Assembly (NCBI GenBank): GCA_046542255.1
Contig: JBKHBT010000060.1
Span: forward strand, 1 to 20,598
Source of the DNA: JBKHBT01 sp046542255
Lineage (GTDB): Bacteria; UBP14; UBA6098; JBKHBT01
Direction of reading: 5' to 3'
Length of the DNA stretch: 20,598 nt
Shown here: positions 1-9,783 of the stretch, piece by piece
Numbering within the stretch: the stretch's first letter is position 1
How the letters are laid out: each line of letters opens with the position of its first letter
Notes under the pieces: generated by a model
Seen by the model: the letters and a program-made list of their open reading frames with translations, nothing else
The model's database searches: none
What the model was told of the DNA's origin: nothing
Translations under genes and position numbers: made by a program

Positions 1-113
1 AATTTTATTATGGAAGTCAAGTAAAAATATTAAATATTTCATTAATATTGTAACTTAATTAGCCTGCTCCAAAATCTATCAAAAATGCACAAAATCGGTT
101 ACTCCTGAATTAT

Positions 114-152
114 GCCAAAACAAAAAACTCCCCGAATTTCTTCGAGGAGTTT
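114..152 (-). terminator. Rho-independent terminator of the surface-protein operon
   Basis: The hairpin arms AAACTCC (125-131) and GGAGTTT (146-152) enclose a second paired block, CGAA (133-136) with TTCG (141-144), around a TTTC loop, with one C/A mismatch. Read on the minus strand, the hairpin runs straight into TTTTTTGTTTT. It lies 34 bases past the stop codon of the PorV-OmpA gene. Nothing else is visible in bases 1-113. Confidence 0.9.
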
Positions 153-185
153 CAATAAAGCTCTGTTTAATGGCTTTTTAATTAT

Positions 186-3053
186 TTACTCACCTTTTGG
201 TATGAGTTTATATTCTATGATCACGCGGCGGTTGACATTACGGCCTTCAGGAAGTTTATTGTCGCCGACGAGAACCTCGACTTCGCTTCCTGCAACCTGC
301 TTTTTGATCTGATATGGCTTGGAAAAGCCAACGCCAAGGTAGTCTAATCTGGCTTCATGCTCTCTCATCCAGGCCTGAAGCTCCGAATCAGTCTTAATAT
401 CGAGTAAGTATTTCATATAGCGTTTGATATTATTGTATTCACGAAGTGAGCGCTCTTTGGAAAGTTCGAGATTACGCGATTTATTACCAACGACATCGGT
501 ATGTCCTTCGACAGTTGCGCGCAGCTTGAAATCATCGCGCTTTGCGTCTTCGATGAACTTACGCGCTGTCATATCGAGCCTGGTCTCAAAAAATTCCGAA
601 ACCGGTGTCGGCGTATCGAAATTGAAGTTCACGATAAGAATATTCTCGACAATATCGACAATCTCTTTGACCTCGACATGAATTTGATCGCTCTTTGCAT
701 TGGCCTCTGCGCCGCGTTCATCGACTATCTGGCCAACAGCGCGATACTGGGAGCCTGGAGCGAGAATCTCGCCGCTTTCATCAGTCCAATCCCACATATA
801 TTCGCGCTTGGGAGAACCATCGCCTTCGGCAATGGTCTTTACTATCTCGCCATCATCGCGCTGAATATAGATATGATGGCTCTGAATATTCGCATTTGCA
901 GAATAATCAACTGTCACACGGTTTTCACGCTCGGAAAGCTTGACAGATGTCGGCATGGTCTCGGTTTCATATGGTTTATAGAGAATACCTTCGGCCAGCA
1001 TCTTGACACTTCCGCCGCCGCCCGGTGAATCAGAAATTCTATCGAAGATATAAATGTGGTCTTCATATTCAGGCATCTCGGCAGCGAGAGCTTCTTTAAT
1101 CGAGCTTGCTCTTCGCAAACCAAGAGTCGGGTCGCCACTTTCATCTGAGCCGATTATGCCCTTTGCCAGAACAACAAAATGTTCATTCTTGGACAAAAGC
1201 TGCCTAAATAAAGCTGCATTTTCAATCGACCCTGTGAACTTATCGCTACCTTTTGCAAAAGTGAATTCTTCAAATAGGTCGCTATCATGATGGGGTATCT
1301 CGACAGTTAGTTCGACGCGCCTGTTTTCTTCGGCCACCATTCTCTTATCGCGTTCGAGAGCGTATTGTTCTCTTGCACGCATCTTTCCCTTGTTATAGCC
1401 TGTACTATCGACACGAAGTTGTTTCGGATCGACATCCATCATAAGAAGCTTACGGAAGACGACCAGTGCCCTGGATTTTGCAAGGTCTTCACGGCCTTCT
1501 TCTGTTATGCTACTATGATAACCGCGAAGAACCAGGACAGCATCGGGATTGTCGGCCAGTCGCTCAGAAACCTTTTGAAGCATATAGTCATATCGCGCAT
1601 CGGCAGCTATGCTGTTTTCATCGAAAAATACTGCTGGAACCTGCGGCTCTTCTGTTCTTCGAATAGATGCTTTGGTTATCTTAAGGCTTTTTGCCTCGAG
1701 GTCGATATCGATTTCCGATGCTTTTTTGACTTTGATAGTCGCTTTTGCAGTATTATCGCCTTCATCGGTTTCTTCAATCATGCCGTTTATTTCCGGAATA
1801 GCAGAACCGTCGTCATCGACATGCAAGAAAATATCGTAATTCCCTTCCTCAGATTGAGAAAAGCTGTAGCTTACGCTGACTGTGTCATCACTTCTTACAG
1901 ACGAGAATTGCTTTTTGCCGAGTATCTCATATTCGCCTTCGGGATCCTTGACAAGCATCAGAACATTAACATCCTTAGCTGCGAGCTTGCCAGTTTTGAT
2001 GAATTTTCCGGTTACAAGCGTTTTGTCTTCTATATATAAACCTTCTGCCCGAACATCCTCGGGTAAATCGACCGAAATGGCATGGAAATTCAGGAATTTC
2101 GGCTTTGGTGGTTTATACGGCATACGCGCCGTCAGAGAAACTCGGTGAGTTGTGGAAACCTTGCCCATCTTGGAAAGCGGATATAAAAAGGCATAGTTGA
2201 TCTGAAAGGATGGTTTCGATAAGATATTATAGGTAGCGCCAAGCGAAAGGTCATTTGGATTGATTCCACCACGAATCCCAATAGTTTGCTCCGAGAACCA
2301 GCTTTCGATACCGACATTATACTCGAATTTATTCTTATCATTGATATCCCAATTTATAAATCGCAAATCGACCGATGGGATTAGATAATCCCGGAAACGG
2401 TAGGAAAAACCGAATGCGCCAGAAAGTGGCACCGCACCGACTTCTGCTCCTTCGAGCGAAGTATTTGGCTGATTGATATTATTCACTACAAGTGCAGCCG
2501 AAGCATTCGGATTAGGCTTGAACAGAATACCGAAATCGACCGCAATACCGGTTGAAGATATGGCATTGGCAAAAACCGAAGAATTGCGAATATCCACCGC
2601 CTCATCAGGATTTGGTACAAATTCAGATTTATTATAACCTGTCATTAACATATTGCCAGTTACGCCGATTCCTAAAGTATGGACTGCTGGCATATTTTTG
2701 CCAAGGTCGTATCCATATCCGAAATGGAAGGTATTCTCGGAATATACATTCGAGAACAGGTTTGTCCAACCAAGGCCGATATTGCCGAGTTTTCCGACTC
2801 TCTGAGCATAACCCATAAAGCCCTGCCCCAGATTATCATTATCGACCCCTAAATACAATCTGGAAAATCCGCCAGATATAGTTCTCTGGTCCAATCTTCC
2901 AATAGCGCCGGGATTCCATCTGAGTGCGGTAGCATCATCTACGACAGATGTATAGGCGCCGCCCATACCAAGGGCACGTGCGCCTACCAATTCCTGTCCG
3001 ATTGCAAAGCCTGTCAGAATTATTAATGCTGCAAGTATTATTAGCTTTTTCAT
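186..3053 (-). CDS. PorV-like outer-membrane barrel fused to OmpA-like domains
   Basis: A 955-residue exported protein with signal peptide MKKLIILAALIILTGFAIGQ. Residues 20-310 match the PorV/UPF0164 family (FadL-like barrel); its hallmark is GARALGMGGAYTSVVDDATA followed by LRWNPGAI. Residues 320-443 look like a CARDB-type beta domain (NVLMLVKDPEGEY, EGNYDIFLHVDD, DEGDNTAKATIKV). Residues 470-585 are an OmpA-like domain (LVLRGYHSS, LAKSRALVV, NRRVELTVE). Residues 595-695 are a degenerate OmpA-like domain. Residues 700-795 resemble an Ig/FlgD-type domain. Residues 805-948 are a better OmpA C-terminal domain with GHTDVVG, LSKERS and NRRVIIEY; D853 and R868 have the same spacing as the peptidoglycan-binding Asp and Arg of E. 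coli OmpA. PorV family members carry CTD cargo at the outer membrane in type IX secretion; OmpA domains bind the cell wall. The gene starts 13 bases after the giant repeat protein, and its AGGAGG (3062-3067) overlaps that gene's stop codon, so the two are translated from one transcript. The inferred role is carrier or anchor for the neighbour. Family assignment is strong; the exact role is inference. Confidence 0.88.
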   Translation of the reverse strand: MKKLIILAALIILTGFAIGQELVGARALGMGGAYTSVVDDATALRWNPGAIGRLDQRTISGGFSRLYLGVDNDNLGQGFMGYAQRVGKLGNIGLGWTNLFSNVYSENTFHFGYGYDLGKNMPAVHTLGIGVTGNMLMTGYNKSEFVPNPDEAVDIRNSSVFANAISSTGIAVDFGILFKPNPNASAALVVNNINQPNTSLEGAEVGAVPLSGAFGFSYRFRDYLIPSVDLRFINWDINDKNKFEYNVGIESWFSEQTIGIRGGINPNDLSLGATYNILSKPSFQINYAFLYPLSKMGKVSTTHRVSLTARMPYKPPKPKFLNFHAISVDLPEDVRAEGLYIEDKTLVTGKFIKTGKLAAKDVNVLMLVKDPEGEYEILGKKQFSSVRSDDTVSVSYSFSQSEEGNYDIFLHVDDDGSAIPEINGMIEETDEGDNTAKATIKVKKASEIDIDLEAKSLKITKASIRRTEEPQVPAVFFDENSIAADARYDYMLQKVSERLADNPDAVLVLRGYHSSITEEGREDLAKSRALVVFRKLLMMDVDPKQLRVDSTGYNKGKMRAREQYALERDKRMVAEENRRVELTVEIPHHDSDLFEEFTFAKGSDKFTGSIENAALFRQLLSKNEHFVVLAKGIIGSDESGDPTLGLRRASSIKEALAAEMPEYEDHIYIFDRISDSPGGGGSVKMLAEGILYKPYETETMPTSVKLSERENRVTVDYSANANIQSHHIYIQRDDGEIVKTIAEGDGSPKREYMWDWTDESGEILAPGSQYRAVGQIVDERGAEANAKSDQIHVEVKEIVDIVENILIVNFNFDTPTPVSEFFETRLDMTARKFIEDAKRDDFKLRATVEGHTDVVGNKSRNLELSKERSLREYNNIKRYMKYLLDIKTDSELQAWMREHEARLDYLGVGFSKPYQIKKQVAGSEVEVLVGDNKLPEGRNVNRRVIIEYKLIPKGE

Positions 3054-3066
3054 TGCTATCCCCTCC

Positions 3067-6000
3067 TTATCTGGCCAGCGTTATTGTTCCATTACAGACG
3101 ATCTCACCATCCACTTCGATAACATAGAGATATAATCCCTGTTTCTGTGGATTGCCGCCATTATCATTTCCATGCCATCTGGCATTCTCTCGTGCACCGT
3201 TTGCTCCGGTTACATCGATCTCGGCGACCGGGACATTGCGCACATTGAAAATGTAGATCGTGCCATCGTCTGTCGTCATGCCAGGATATTCGAACTGGAC
3301 ATAATTATTATTGCTGGCATCCGGAGTGAATGGTATCGGCACAGCATCACAATCGTAATCCAGATAAACATAGAAGAACCATTCGAAGCTCGAGCAATTT
3401 GCCGGACAATATAGTGAATCCGGTTCTGTTACAGGCGAATCGCATGCTTCCAGCACAATATGTACCGAATCACCAGCGGTGAATTCAAGGTCATTATCGC
3501 CAGTAGGGAATATGATATTTGGCGATGTTCCCGAATATGGAACTTCGCTACCCTCGAATAGATTGCCATCGATTGTTAGCCTGAGAGAAGCAGGATCGAC
3601 ACCTGTCATATTATCATCGAGATTAAACAGCAGCTCCGGCTGAGTTTCCTGCGTATAGCCCATTGGGCCAGGTGGAGCAAGGAATTCTGCATCCGGTGGC
3701 GTAAGGTCGATATTGAATGTCCGCGAAACCGGATTTTCAATCTCGATACCGTTGATATTTGCGCAATTCTCAACAATGACAGTTACTTCACCCTCGGAGA
3801 AATATCCTGAATCTGGGTGGAAGTAGAGATATTCGACTCCATCGAAACCGAGCCTATCATCATCGGTGCCGATTGTCTCGGAACCGGTATTGAATTCGAT
3901 CGTGCTTTCATCGATTCCAACAGTATCTTCAAGATGCATTATAATTACCTGATCATCGCAGCTATATGTTTCAGTTCCAGGAACATCGAAACTGGCGACA
4001 GGCTGGCCACAATCGACTATAATATCGATTTCGGCAGAAGCCCAACAGCCGATAGAATCAGTAACTTCGATATACCAGGTCTGGTCATCGGAATCATTAT
4101 CTATCGCAATAATAGGATTCTCTTCGCCGATAATAGTATCGTCATTCGTTGATGTCCAAATAATTTCTAATGGCTCTATACCGCCTTCAATTGGGCTTGC
4201 AAGCGGTAATAATGTATCGCCCGGGCAAAGATATTGCTCAGGCATAATATCGATCACCAGTTCCGGTGAAACGCGAATTCTAACAGAATCATAAGCCATG
4301 CAGCCGAATGTATCTTCTGTCGTGAAGACAAATGTTGTCGTGCTGTCGAGTGCAACTGTCCAGGGGTCGGTTATGCCTGTTGTATCGAGCATTCCAGCCG
4401 GTTCCCATGAATATGTGAATGGTGCCGTACCGCCAGTATGGCTTGCATCGAGCTGAATTGTTTCGCCATAGCAAATTATGGCATCTTCGCCAGCATCGAC
4501 AACAAGGTCGCAACCGGGGCGATATTGGAACTGCCATAATGTATCGGAATAGTTCGGGTCGCAGTAATCTGCGCAATCATCGTGTGCATAGGCGATTACT
4601 GTAAGGTTTTCATCGCTACCGATCATTGTAATACTTTCATCGAATGATGTAAATGTCCCAAGCCTTCCTGCAAATTCGCCTTCGACAATCATCGAGTCGT
4701 AAACCGCAGTAGGGCAGATATTGTCATTTGCAGCGACAGAGATATCTATATCTGCATCTGATATGATATCACCCGGAGCTGGCGTAAGAGCAGAGAATAC
4801 CGGCCCGGAAAGGTCAACTATAAATGAGCCAGAAAGCTCCGATTCAGAAGCGTCGGGATGGCCGACAAGGTCATGAAGATGTATAATCTCGAAATAGATA
4901 CTGTCTTCGTCTTCCCAACAAGGCGTTGAACCTGTTGGAGTAAAGTATAGCGAATCCCTTCCAGCAGAAAAGCTGATTTCAGGATCGCCCCATGTATATC
5001 TTACAAGTGCCTCGCCATTTCGTGAGATATCTATTTCGATGGTGGAGTCGATTATCGCGACAGAATGCTCGATAGACCAAACAATCGGCTGGCATTCGCA
5101 GTTCGAGATAACTCTTCCATCGCTATTAAGGTCTATTGGTTCTTCGAGGTTCAAAACAAGCTCGGCAATAGTGATATGCCAACATGTATCGCTGAAATGA
5201 GGCCCACAATAATCGTGGCATCCATCATGGACAAAGCCACAGAATGAAACCGAATCGCCATCGGAAAGGCCGCTGATGTCGCCGGAAAGTGCGTCATCAT
5301 AGGTTATATCGTGGACACCATTTATGGTAACCCTGAATGAATCCATTACGACATCATCGCATATATCATCATTTGCAGCGCAACTAGCCATAAAGTCTTC
5401 TGCGCGAAGTATAGAACCCGGCGTCGGGAATTCGCTGCTAAAGACCGGGCCTTCGAGATCGACAATCGCCCATCCTTCGGAAGGCGAAGTCATCATTCCG
5501 CCAGTCGAGTCTGCCAATATATCAAGACTGAATGTAACAGAATCGCCATGTTCCCAGCATCCATCTGGAGCAGTTGGCGTATAGTATAGGCTATCATGTG
5601 CAGTGCTAATCGTAAGCTCTGGTGCGCCCCATTCATAAAGGTCGCCATTGACTGTAACATCGATAGAGTCGAGTACCAACTCATAAGTATGAATCAATCT
5701 CCAGACAATTCTCTGGTCATCGCATTCGCAGGCAGTAATAATACGTCCATCGGCATTTATGTCTATTGGTTCTGCGACAACAGCGCCAGGGTCGCCCATA
5801 AGCACATCAAAAGTCCAGCAGAAATCGCTTTCATTTGGTTCGCAATAGTCGGCGCAACCGTCATGAGCATATCCGCAGACCTCGACTGTATTGCCATCTT
5901 CGAGGCCGGTCAGGTCTGCTTCGAGAACTCCGGCATAGGCTGCATCACGGATGCCATCTATCGAAACGACTAATGAATCGTAAACGGCAGTCGGGCAGAT

Positions 6001-9000
6001 CTCATCATCAGCAGAAACTTCCACAGTTACATCACTTGCCGTTATTGCGCCTACTGGTGTTGCTCCCGTGAATTCGGGGCCTTCCAGATCGATAATAACA
6101 TAACCACCGACCGGCTCTTCCATTCGCCCACCAGTAGAATCGACCATAGTTACAAGCTCGAAAGCGATGCTGTCGCCGCTATCATAACATGGTGCAGGAG
6201 GATTGAAATACAATGTATCATGCCCTGAGCTAATGGAAAGCGGAGAATCATCCAAATAATAATCGAAGCCATCGACATTAACCATGATAGAATCCATAAT
6301 CAATGCATATTCATGGTCTATAGTCCAGATTATAGGCTGACAGTCGCAATTTGATATGACCCTGCCATCAGAATTCAAATCGACAGGTTCTATAACACTC
6401 GCAACTGGAGATCCCATCAGAACTTCATAAGTCCAGCAGTAAGATGTATCATTGGCTTCGCAATAGTCGGCGCAATCATCGCTGGTGAAGGCGCAAACAT
6501 TTACAATATCGCCATCTTCGAGTCCATCGATTTCGATTTCATTATCGAAATAAACAATAGTGTCTCGAATACCGCCAATTTCGACATACATAGAATCATA
6601 AACGACCGTATCACAGATTGCATCATCAGCTGTAATACTTATAGTGCTTGATTCTGTTGTTATAGAGCCAGTTGGCGTTGCGCCAGAGAAAACCGGTGGG
6701 GAAAGATCGATTATCATATAGCCGGCAGCGCCGTCAGTCAATACGCCACCGAGTTCATCCTCGAGATTCGTTATTTCGAAATAGATGCTGTCTGCGTCAG
6801 TCCAACATGGTGCTGGCCCGGCAGGCGTAAATCGAATAGTATCGCCTATCAGGTCCAATTCTGCATCATCTAAATTATAGACAATATCATCGACAGTAAT
6901 TTCGATACTCGAGCTATCCAATGGTAAACTGTGAAGGATAAACCAGTCGATATGTTGACATTCGCAATTGGAGATAACACGGCCATCACTATTTTCATCG
7001 ATTGGCTCGAGCAGTACAGCATTAACATCTGTCGGCTCGACATCGAATGTCCAGGTGAATTCGCTGTAATTTGGGTCACAATAGTCAGAGCAGCCATCAT
7101 GAGCATAGGCGGTAATAACGATTGTATCACCGCCAGCAAGGCCGTCCAAAATTGTATGTAATGAATCAAGAATAGTGGTTCCAGCGATGCCATTTATCGT
7201 ATATGCAAGCGAGTCGATTATGGCATCATCGCAAATCGAATCAGCGACATCTACGCTAACATCGGCAGTTGTTGTAGAAATTGTAGAACCATCAGCCGGT
7301 GTTTCAGAGAAATAATATGGCCCAGAAAGGTCTATTATGACATATCCAGCTGCAACACCGCTTAAAGCAACACCTGTTTCATCGATGATTCTCGAAATCT
7401 CGAAGCTAATAGAATCGCCATCTTCCCAGCAAGGTGGGCCAGATGGAGTGAAAGTGAGTGTATCGCCGGAGAAACTCAGTTCTGGGTCAGCAAGCGTATA
7501 GCTAGTGCCATCGATATTAACGGCAATGCTGTCTTCTTCGAGTGGAAGCGCATGGTCGATTGTCCAGATAATCGGCTGGCATTCGCAATTTGAAACTACT
7601 ATACTATCGCCATTTACATCGACAGGTTCGATTAATCTTGCAGAAATCTCGCCTATAGCTACTTCGAATTGCCAGCATTCTCGGCCAATATTAGGATCAC
7701 AATAATCGGGATTATCCCGGCAGCCACTGGCACAAACTCGAACGATATCGCCATTTTCGAAAGGCCCGCCAGTAGTAGACATTCCCATAACTCTCGATGA
7801 GTCGGTATCATTTACGATTATATCGAGGTAGGAATCATCGCAGATTTCATAAGTACAAGAATCATGGGCATTGACAGAAATCGAGACATCGGCTTCGGTA
7901 ACCACAGTATCCGGATAAGGCAAAAATCCGAAATAATCCGGTGGATTTCTATCCACAATGAATGTATCAATCACAGATGCCACAAGAGGTGCACCGATTC
8001 CATTATCTATTGTGATTAGGCCAAATGCGACTTCATCACATTCACTCCAGCACGGCGCAGGGCCTTCGGGCGTAAATGTGAAAACCACAGAATCAGGATA
8101 GTTTTCAAATGTTATTCTTGGATCTGTCAGGCTCATAGTATCGTCATTTACGAAAAATACGCCGCTGGCGGTATCGAGGCCATGCGATGAATAGATACCC
8201 ATAATAATCGGCTGGCATTCGCAAGAAGAAATTGTCCAGCCATCGACATTTGTATCGCGAGGTTCAACTATGAAGGCATAAGGCTCGCCAATCGAGACAT
8301 AAAATTCGCAACAGGTATCTGCCATAACATTGGCAGGGCAATAGGATTCATCGACATCATCAGAACCACTTATGCAGACTTCTATCGTATCGCCGTCTTC
8401 CATTGTGAAAGGTACTGTATATTCGCCTGTATGTATCCCCTCTTCGGTATAAGCCTCGCTACCATCGCGATTTACAGTTATAGAGAAGGAATCTGAAGAT
8501 GCGTTCAAACCGGCAATAGCGTCCTCTAATGTGTAATCGAATGTAAAACTTGATGTATTAATTGTAGTTCCGCATGAAGGATCGCGGAATACGATTTCTG
8601 GTGGAGTAAGGTCAACGACAAACTGTATGGTTGCTATGTCGTAGAGGCCACAGCCACCGTCATTTTCGACATCGACCAATGTAATTGTAACAGTATCGCC
8701 ATCTTCCCAGAGTCTTCCGGCCAGTGAAGGATCGAATGTCAGGTATTCGCTTCCATCCCATGTCAAACCAGCATCTGTTGTTCTGAATGAATCGGAATAT
8801 GCAACTCCACCATTTCGAACCTCGACATATGTCAGGAAAGTTGCGGGATCAATAGCATAATCTCCGCCGCTACATGTAACTGCAGAATCCAGAACACGGA
8901 AAACGCCATTTTGGTCTTCGCATGATAAAATTACATCACCTGGCCATGTTGAATCTACATAAGGGCCGCTGGTACAGGTCTGTACCAAAAACCAGAAGCA

Positions 9001-9396
9001 TTCCTCCATGTGATTGGGCGGGCAAGAGCAGCCCAGATCCGGAATCTGATCATCTGCATGGACACAAACCACCACAGAATCACAATTATTGAAATTCTGA
9101 CAATACTCTGTCCCTGTGAAAATCAGTGAGTCAACTGTTCCTGTTCGAGAATTGTGAATAGCACCACGGGTCTCGATAGTCGCAGGATCAACACCTGAAA
9201 GATCATCAGTTACATCGTATGAGATGCATATAAAACTCGAATCCAGAATTGACCCATCCGCTGGAACTGCCGTTCCAGGACTAATATAAGGCGGTGATAG
9301 GTCAACTATAAAACTACATTCCAATTGCCCGAATGCTAAATTACTAAAAAACAATATCAAAAGTAGCATTGGCAATAAATATTCACGCTTGCGCAT
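3067..9396 (-). CDS. Giant secreted cysteine-rich Ig-like repeat protein with T9SS-like C-terminal domain
   Basis: A 2109-residue protein with signal peptide (MRKREYLLPMLLLILFFSNLAFGQ). Residues 25-370 hold Ig-like beta domains (VDLSPPYISPG, VDLTPPEIVFRDP). Residues 378-1627 hold six diverged units of about 208 residues, each opening with a DxNxDGR-type loop and a NCECQPI motif. Residues 1628-1795 look like two PKD/SprB-type domains (GGTAPFTYSWEPAG, GGIEPLEIIWTS). Residues 1800-2010 are further Ig-like domains. Residues 2015-2109 (IPFTPDASNNNYVQFEYPGM, IYIFNVRNVPVAEI, W-G-x-D-x-G, QGLYLYVIEVDGEI, TITLAR) match the gliding-motility C-terminal/FlgD-Ig type of domain, which in Bacteroidota is the type B sorting signal. 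The protein is very acidic and Cys-rich, as expected for a disulfide- and calcium-stabilised surface fibre. The likely role is adhesin or surface-layer component; no catalytic domain is visible. The start is supported by GGAGG at 9401-9405. The sorting role of the C-terminus assumes this lineage has a type IX-like system, which this window does not show. Confidence 0.85.
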   Translation of the reverse strand: MRKREYLLPMLLLILFFSNLAFGQLECSFIVDLSPPYISPGTAVPADGSILDSSFICISYDVTDDLSGVDPATIETRGAIHNSRTGTVDSLIFTGTEYCQNFNNCDSVVVCVHADDQIPDLGCSCPPNHMEECFWFLVQTCTSGPYVDSTWPGDVILSCEDQNGVFRVLDSAVTCSGGDYAIDPATFLTYVEVRNGGVAYSDSFRTTDAGLTWDGSEYLTFDPSLAGRLWEDGDTVTITLVDVENDGGCGLYDIATIQFVVDLTPPEIVFRDPSCGTTINTSSFTFDYTLEDAIAGLNASSDSFSITVNRDGSEAYTEEGIHTGEYTVPFTMEDGDTIEVCISGSDDVDESYCPANVMADTCCEFYVSIGEPYAFIVEPRDTNVDGWTISSCECQPIIMGIYSSHGLDTASGVFFVNDDTMSLTDPRITFENYPDSVVFTFTPEGPAPCWSECDEVAFGLITIDNGIGAPLVASVIDTFIVDRNPPDYFGFLPYPDTVVTEADVSISVNAHDSCTYEICDDSYLDIIVNDTDSSRVMGMSTTGGPFENGDIVRVCASGCRDNPDYCDPNIGRECWQFEVAIGEISARLIEPVDVNGDSIVVSNCECQPIIWTIDHALPLEEDSIAVNIDGTSYTLADPELSFSGDTLTFTPSGPPCWEDGDSISFEISRIIDETGVALSGVAAGYVIIDLSGPYYFSETPADGSTISTTTADVSVDVADSICDDAIIDSLAYTINGIAGTTILDSLHTILDGLAGGDTIVITAYAHDGCSDYCDPNYSEFTWTFDVEPTDVNAVLLEPIDENSDGRVISNCECQHIDWFILHSLPLDSSSIEITVDDIVYNLDDAELDLIGDTIRFTPAGPAPCWTDADSIYFEITNLEDELGGVLTDGAAGYMIIDLSPPVFSGATPTGSITTESSTISITADDAICDTVVYDSMYVEIGGIRDTIVYFDNEIEIDGLEDGDIVNVCAFTSDDCADYCEANDTSYCWTYEVLMGSPVASVIEPVDLNSDGRVISNCDCQPIIWTIDHEYALIMDSIMVNVDGFDYYLDDSPLSISSGHDTLYFNPPAPCYDSGDSIAFELVTMVDSTGGRMEEPVGGYVIIDLEGPEFTGATPVGAITASDVTVEVSADDEICPTAVYDSLVVSIDGIRDAAYAGVLEADLTGLEDGNTVEVCGYAHDGCADYCEPNESDFCWTFDVLMGDPGAVVAEPIDINADGRIITACECDDQRIVWRLIHTYELVLDSIDVTVNGDLYEWGAPELTISTAHDSLYYTPTAPDGCWEHGDSVTFSLDILADSTGGMMTSPSEGWAIVDLEGPVFSSEFPTPGSILRAEDFMASCAANDDICDDVVMDSFRVTINGVHDITYDDALSGDISGLSDGDSVSFCGFVHDGCHDYCGPHFSDTCWHITIAELVLNLEEPIDLNSDGRVISNCECQPIVWSIEHSVAIIDSTIEIDISRNGEALVRYTWGDPEISFSAGRDSLYFTPTGSTPCWEDEDSIYFEIIHLHDLVGHPDASESELSGSFIVDLSGPVFSALTPAPGDIISDADIDISVAANDNICPTAVYDSMIVEGEFAGRLGTFTSFDESITMIGSDENLTVIAYAHDDCADYCDPNYSDTLWQFQYRPGCDLVVDAGEDAIICYGETIQLDASHTGGTAPFTYSWEPAGMLDTTGITDPWTVALDSTTTFVFTTEDTFGCMAYDSVRIRVSPELVIDIMPEQYLCPGDTLLPLASPIEGGIEPLEIIWTSTNDDTIIGEENPIIAIDNDSDDQTWYIEVTDSIGCWASAEIDIIVDCGQPVASFDVPGTETYSCDDQVIIMHLEDTVGIDESTIEFNTGSETIGTDDDRLGFDGVEYLYFHPDSGYFSEGEVTVIVENCANINGIEIENPVSRTFNIDLTPPDAEFLAPPGPMGYTQETQPELLFNLDDNMTGVDPASLRLTIDGNLFEGSEVPYSGTSPNIIFPTGDNDLEFTAGDSVHIVLEACDSPVTEPDSLYCPANCSSFEWFFYVYLDYDCDAVPIPFTPDASNNNYVQFEYPGMTTDDGTIYIFNVRNVPVAEIDVTGANGARENARWHGNDNGGNPQKQGLYLYVIEVDGEIVCNGTITLAR
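4516..8265 (-). repeat. Six in-gene repeat units of about 208 residues
   Basis: Units begin at residues 378, 590, 797, 1003, 1209 and 1419 of the giant protein (bases 8265, 7629, 7008, 6390, 5772 and 5142). Common order in each: EP-[IVR]-D-x-N-x-D-G-R, S-N-C-[ED]-C-Q-x-I, a two-stranded block ending FTP-x-G-x-x-PCW-x-x-x-DSI, GY-x-IIDL-x-x-P, ADD-x-IC, GL-x-DGD, and AYAHDGCADYC-x-PN ending W-x-F. Unit 2 has lost the GR of the loop (DVNGDSIV). The DxNxDG spacing resembles calcium loops of dockerin and thrombospondin type 3 repeats. The repeats are diverged in sequence, so they look like old duplications held by selection. Confidence 0.9.
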
Positions 9397-9456
9397 AATA
9401 CCTCCATTTTATCTTTCTATTTCTGAAAATATACTTAATACCTAGATAAAAGACAA
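9397..9456 (-). promoter_or_regulatory. Promoter and RBS of the surface-protein operon
   Basis: On the minus strand, TTGTCT (9451-9456) and TATATT (9428-9433) are 17 bases apart. The expected start of transcription is near 9421. The leader is about 25 bases and contains GGAGG at 9401-9405, correctly spaced before the ATG at 9396. Confidence 0.6.
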
Positions 9457-9783
9457 ACATTTTCTTATTCTATACGATGACATCTAAGCAATTACTTTAA
9501 TTTCACGACAAGATACTTTTTTCAGTACATTTACTCAAAACATGATAAATCAAGTTTTGAGTTAAGCTGTTTTCTTTGAAAACTGCAATGTATCGCCTGA
9601 TCAAAGGCACTTGAGAGGAGACGAAAGCACAATAAAAAAAGAAACTTTATGATATGACAGATTGGACTTATCTTTTGCAGTTTTCAGATGGTACATACCC
9701 AGATTCAGTGTCAAAATTTATGTAAGATAAGAAATCTTGTACTTTTATCCTCATTGAGAAGCTCCGATTCTGTCAGGTATTAG

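Noticed and set aside
1365..2039. 224-codon plus-strand ORF opposite the PorV-OmpA gene
   Set aside because: It is the antisense shadow of a well-supported gene; its Cys, Phe and Ile richness reflects the complementary codons.
4516..8265. Periodic repeats suggesting a CRISPR or satellite array
   Set aside because: The period of about 620 bases is a protein-domain repeat inside one open reading frame; copies are diverged at the DNA level.
9589..9640. Riboswitch (CCTGATC, as in TPP) in the adhesin-ftsY spacer
   Set aside because: The partner conserved blocks such as CTGAGA are missing, and the strand does not lead into a gene.
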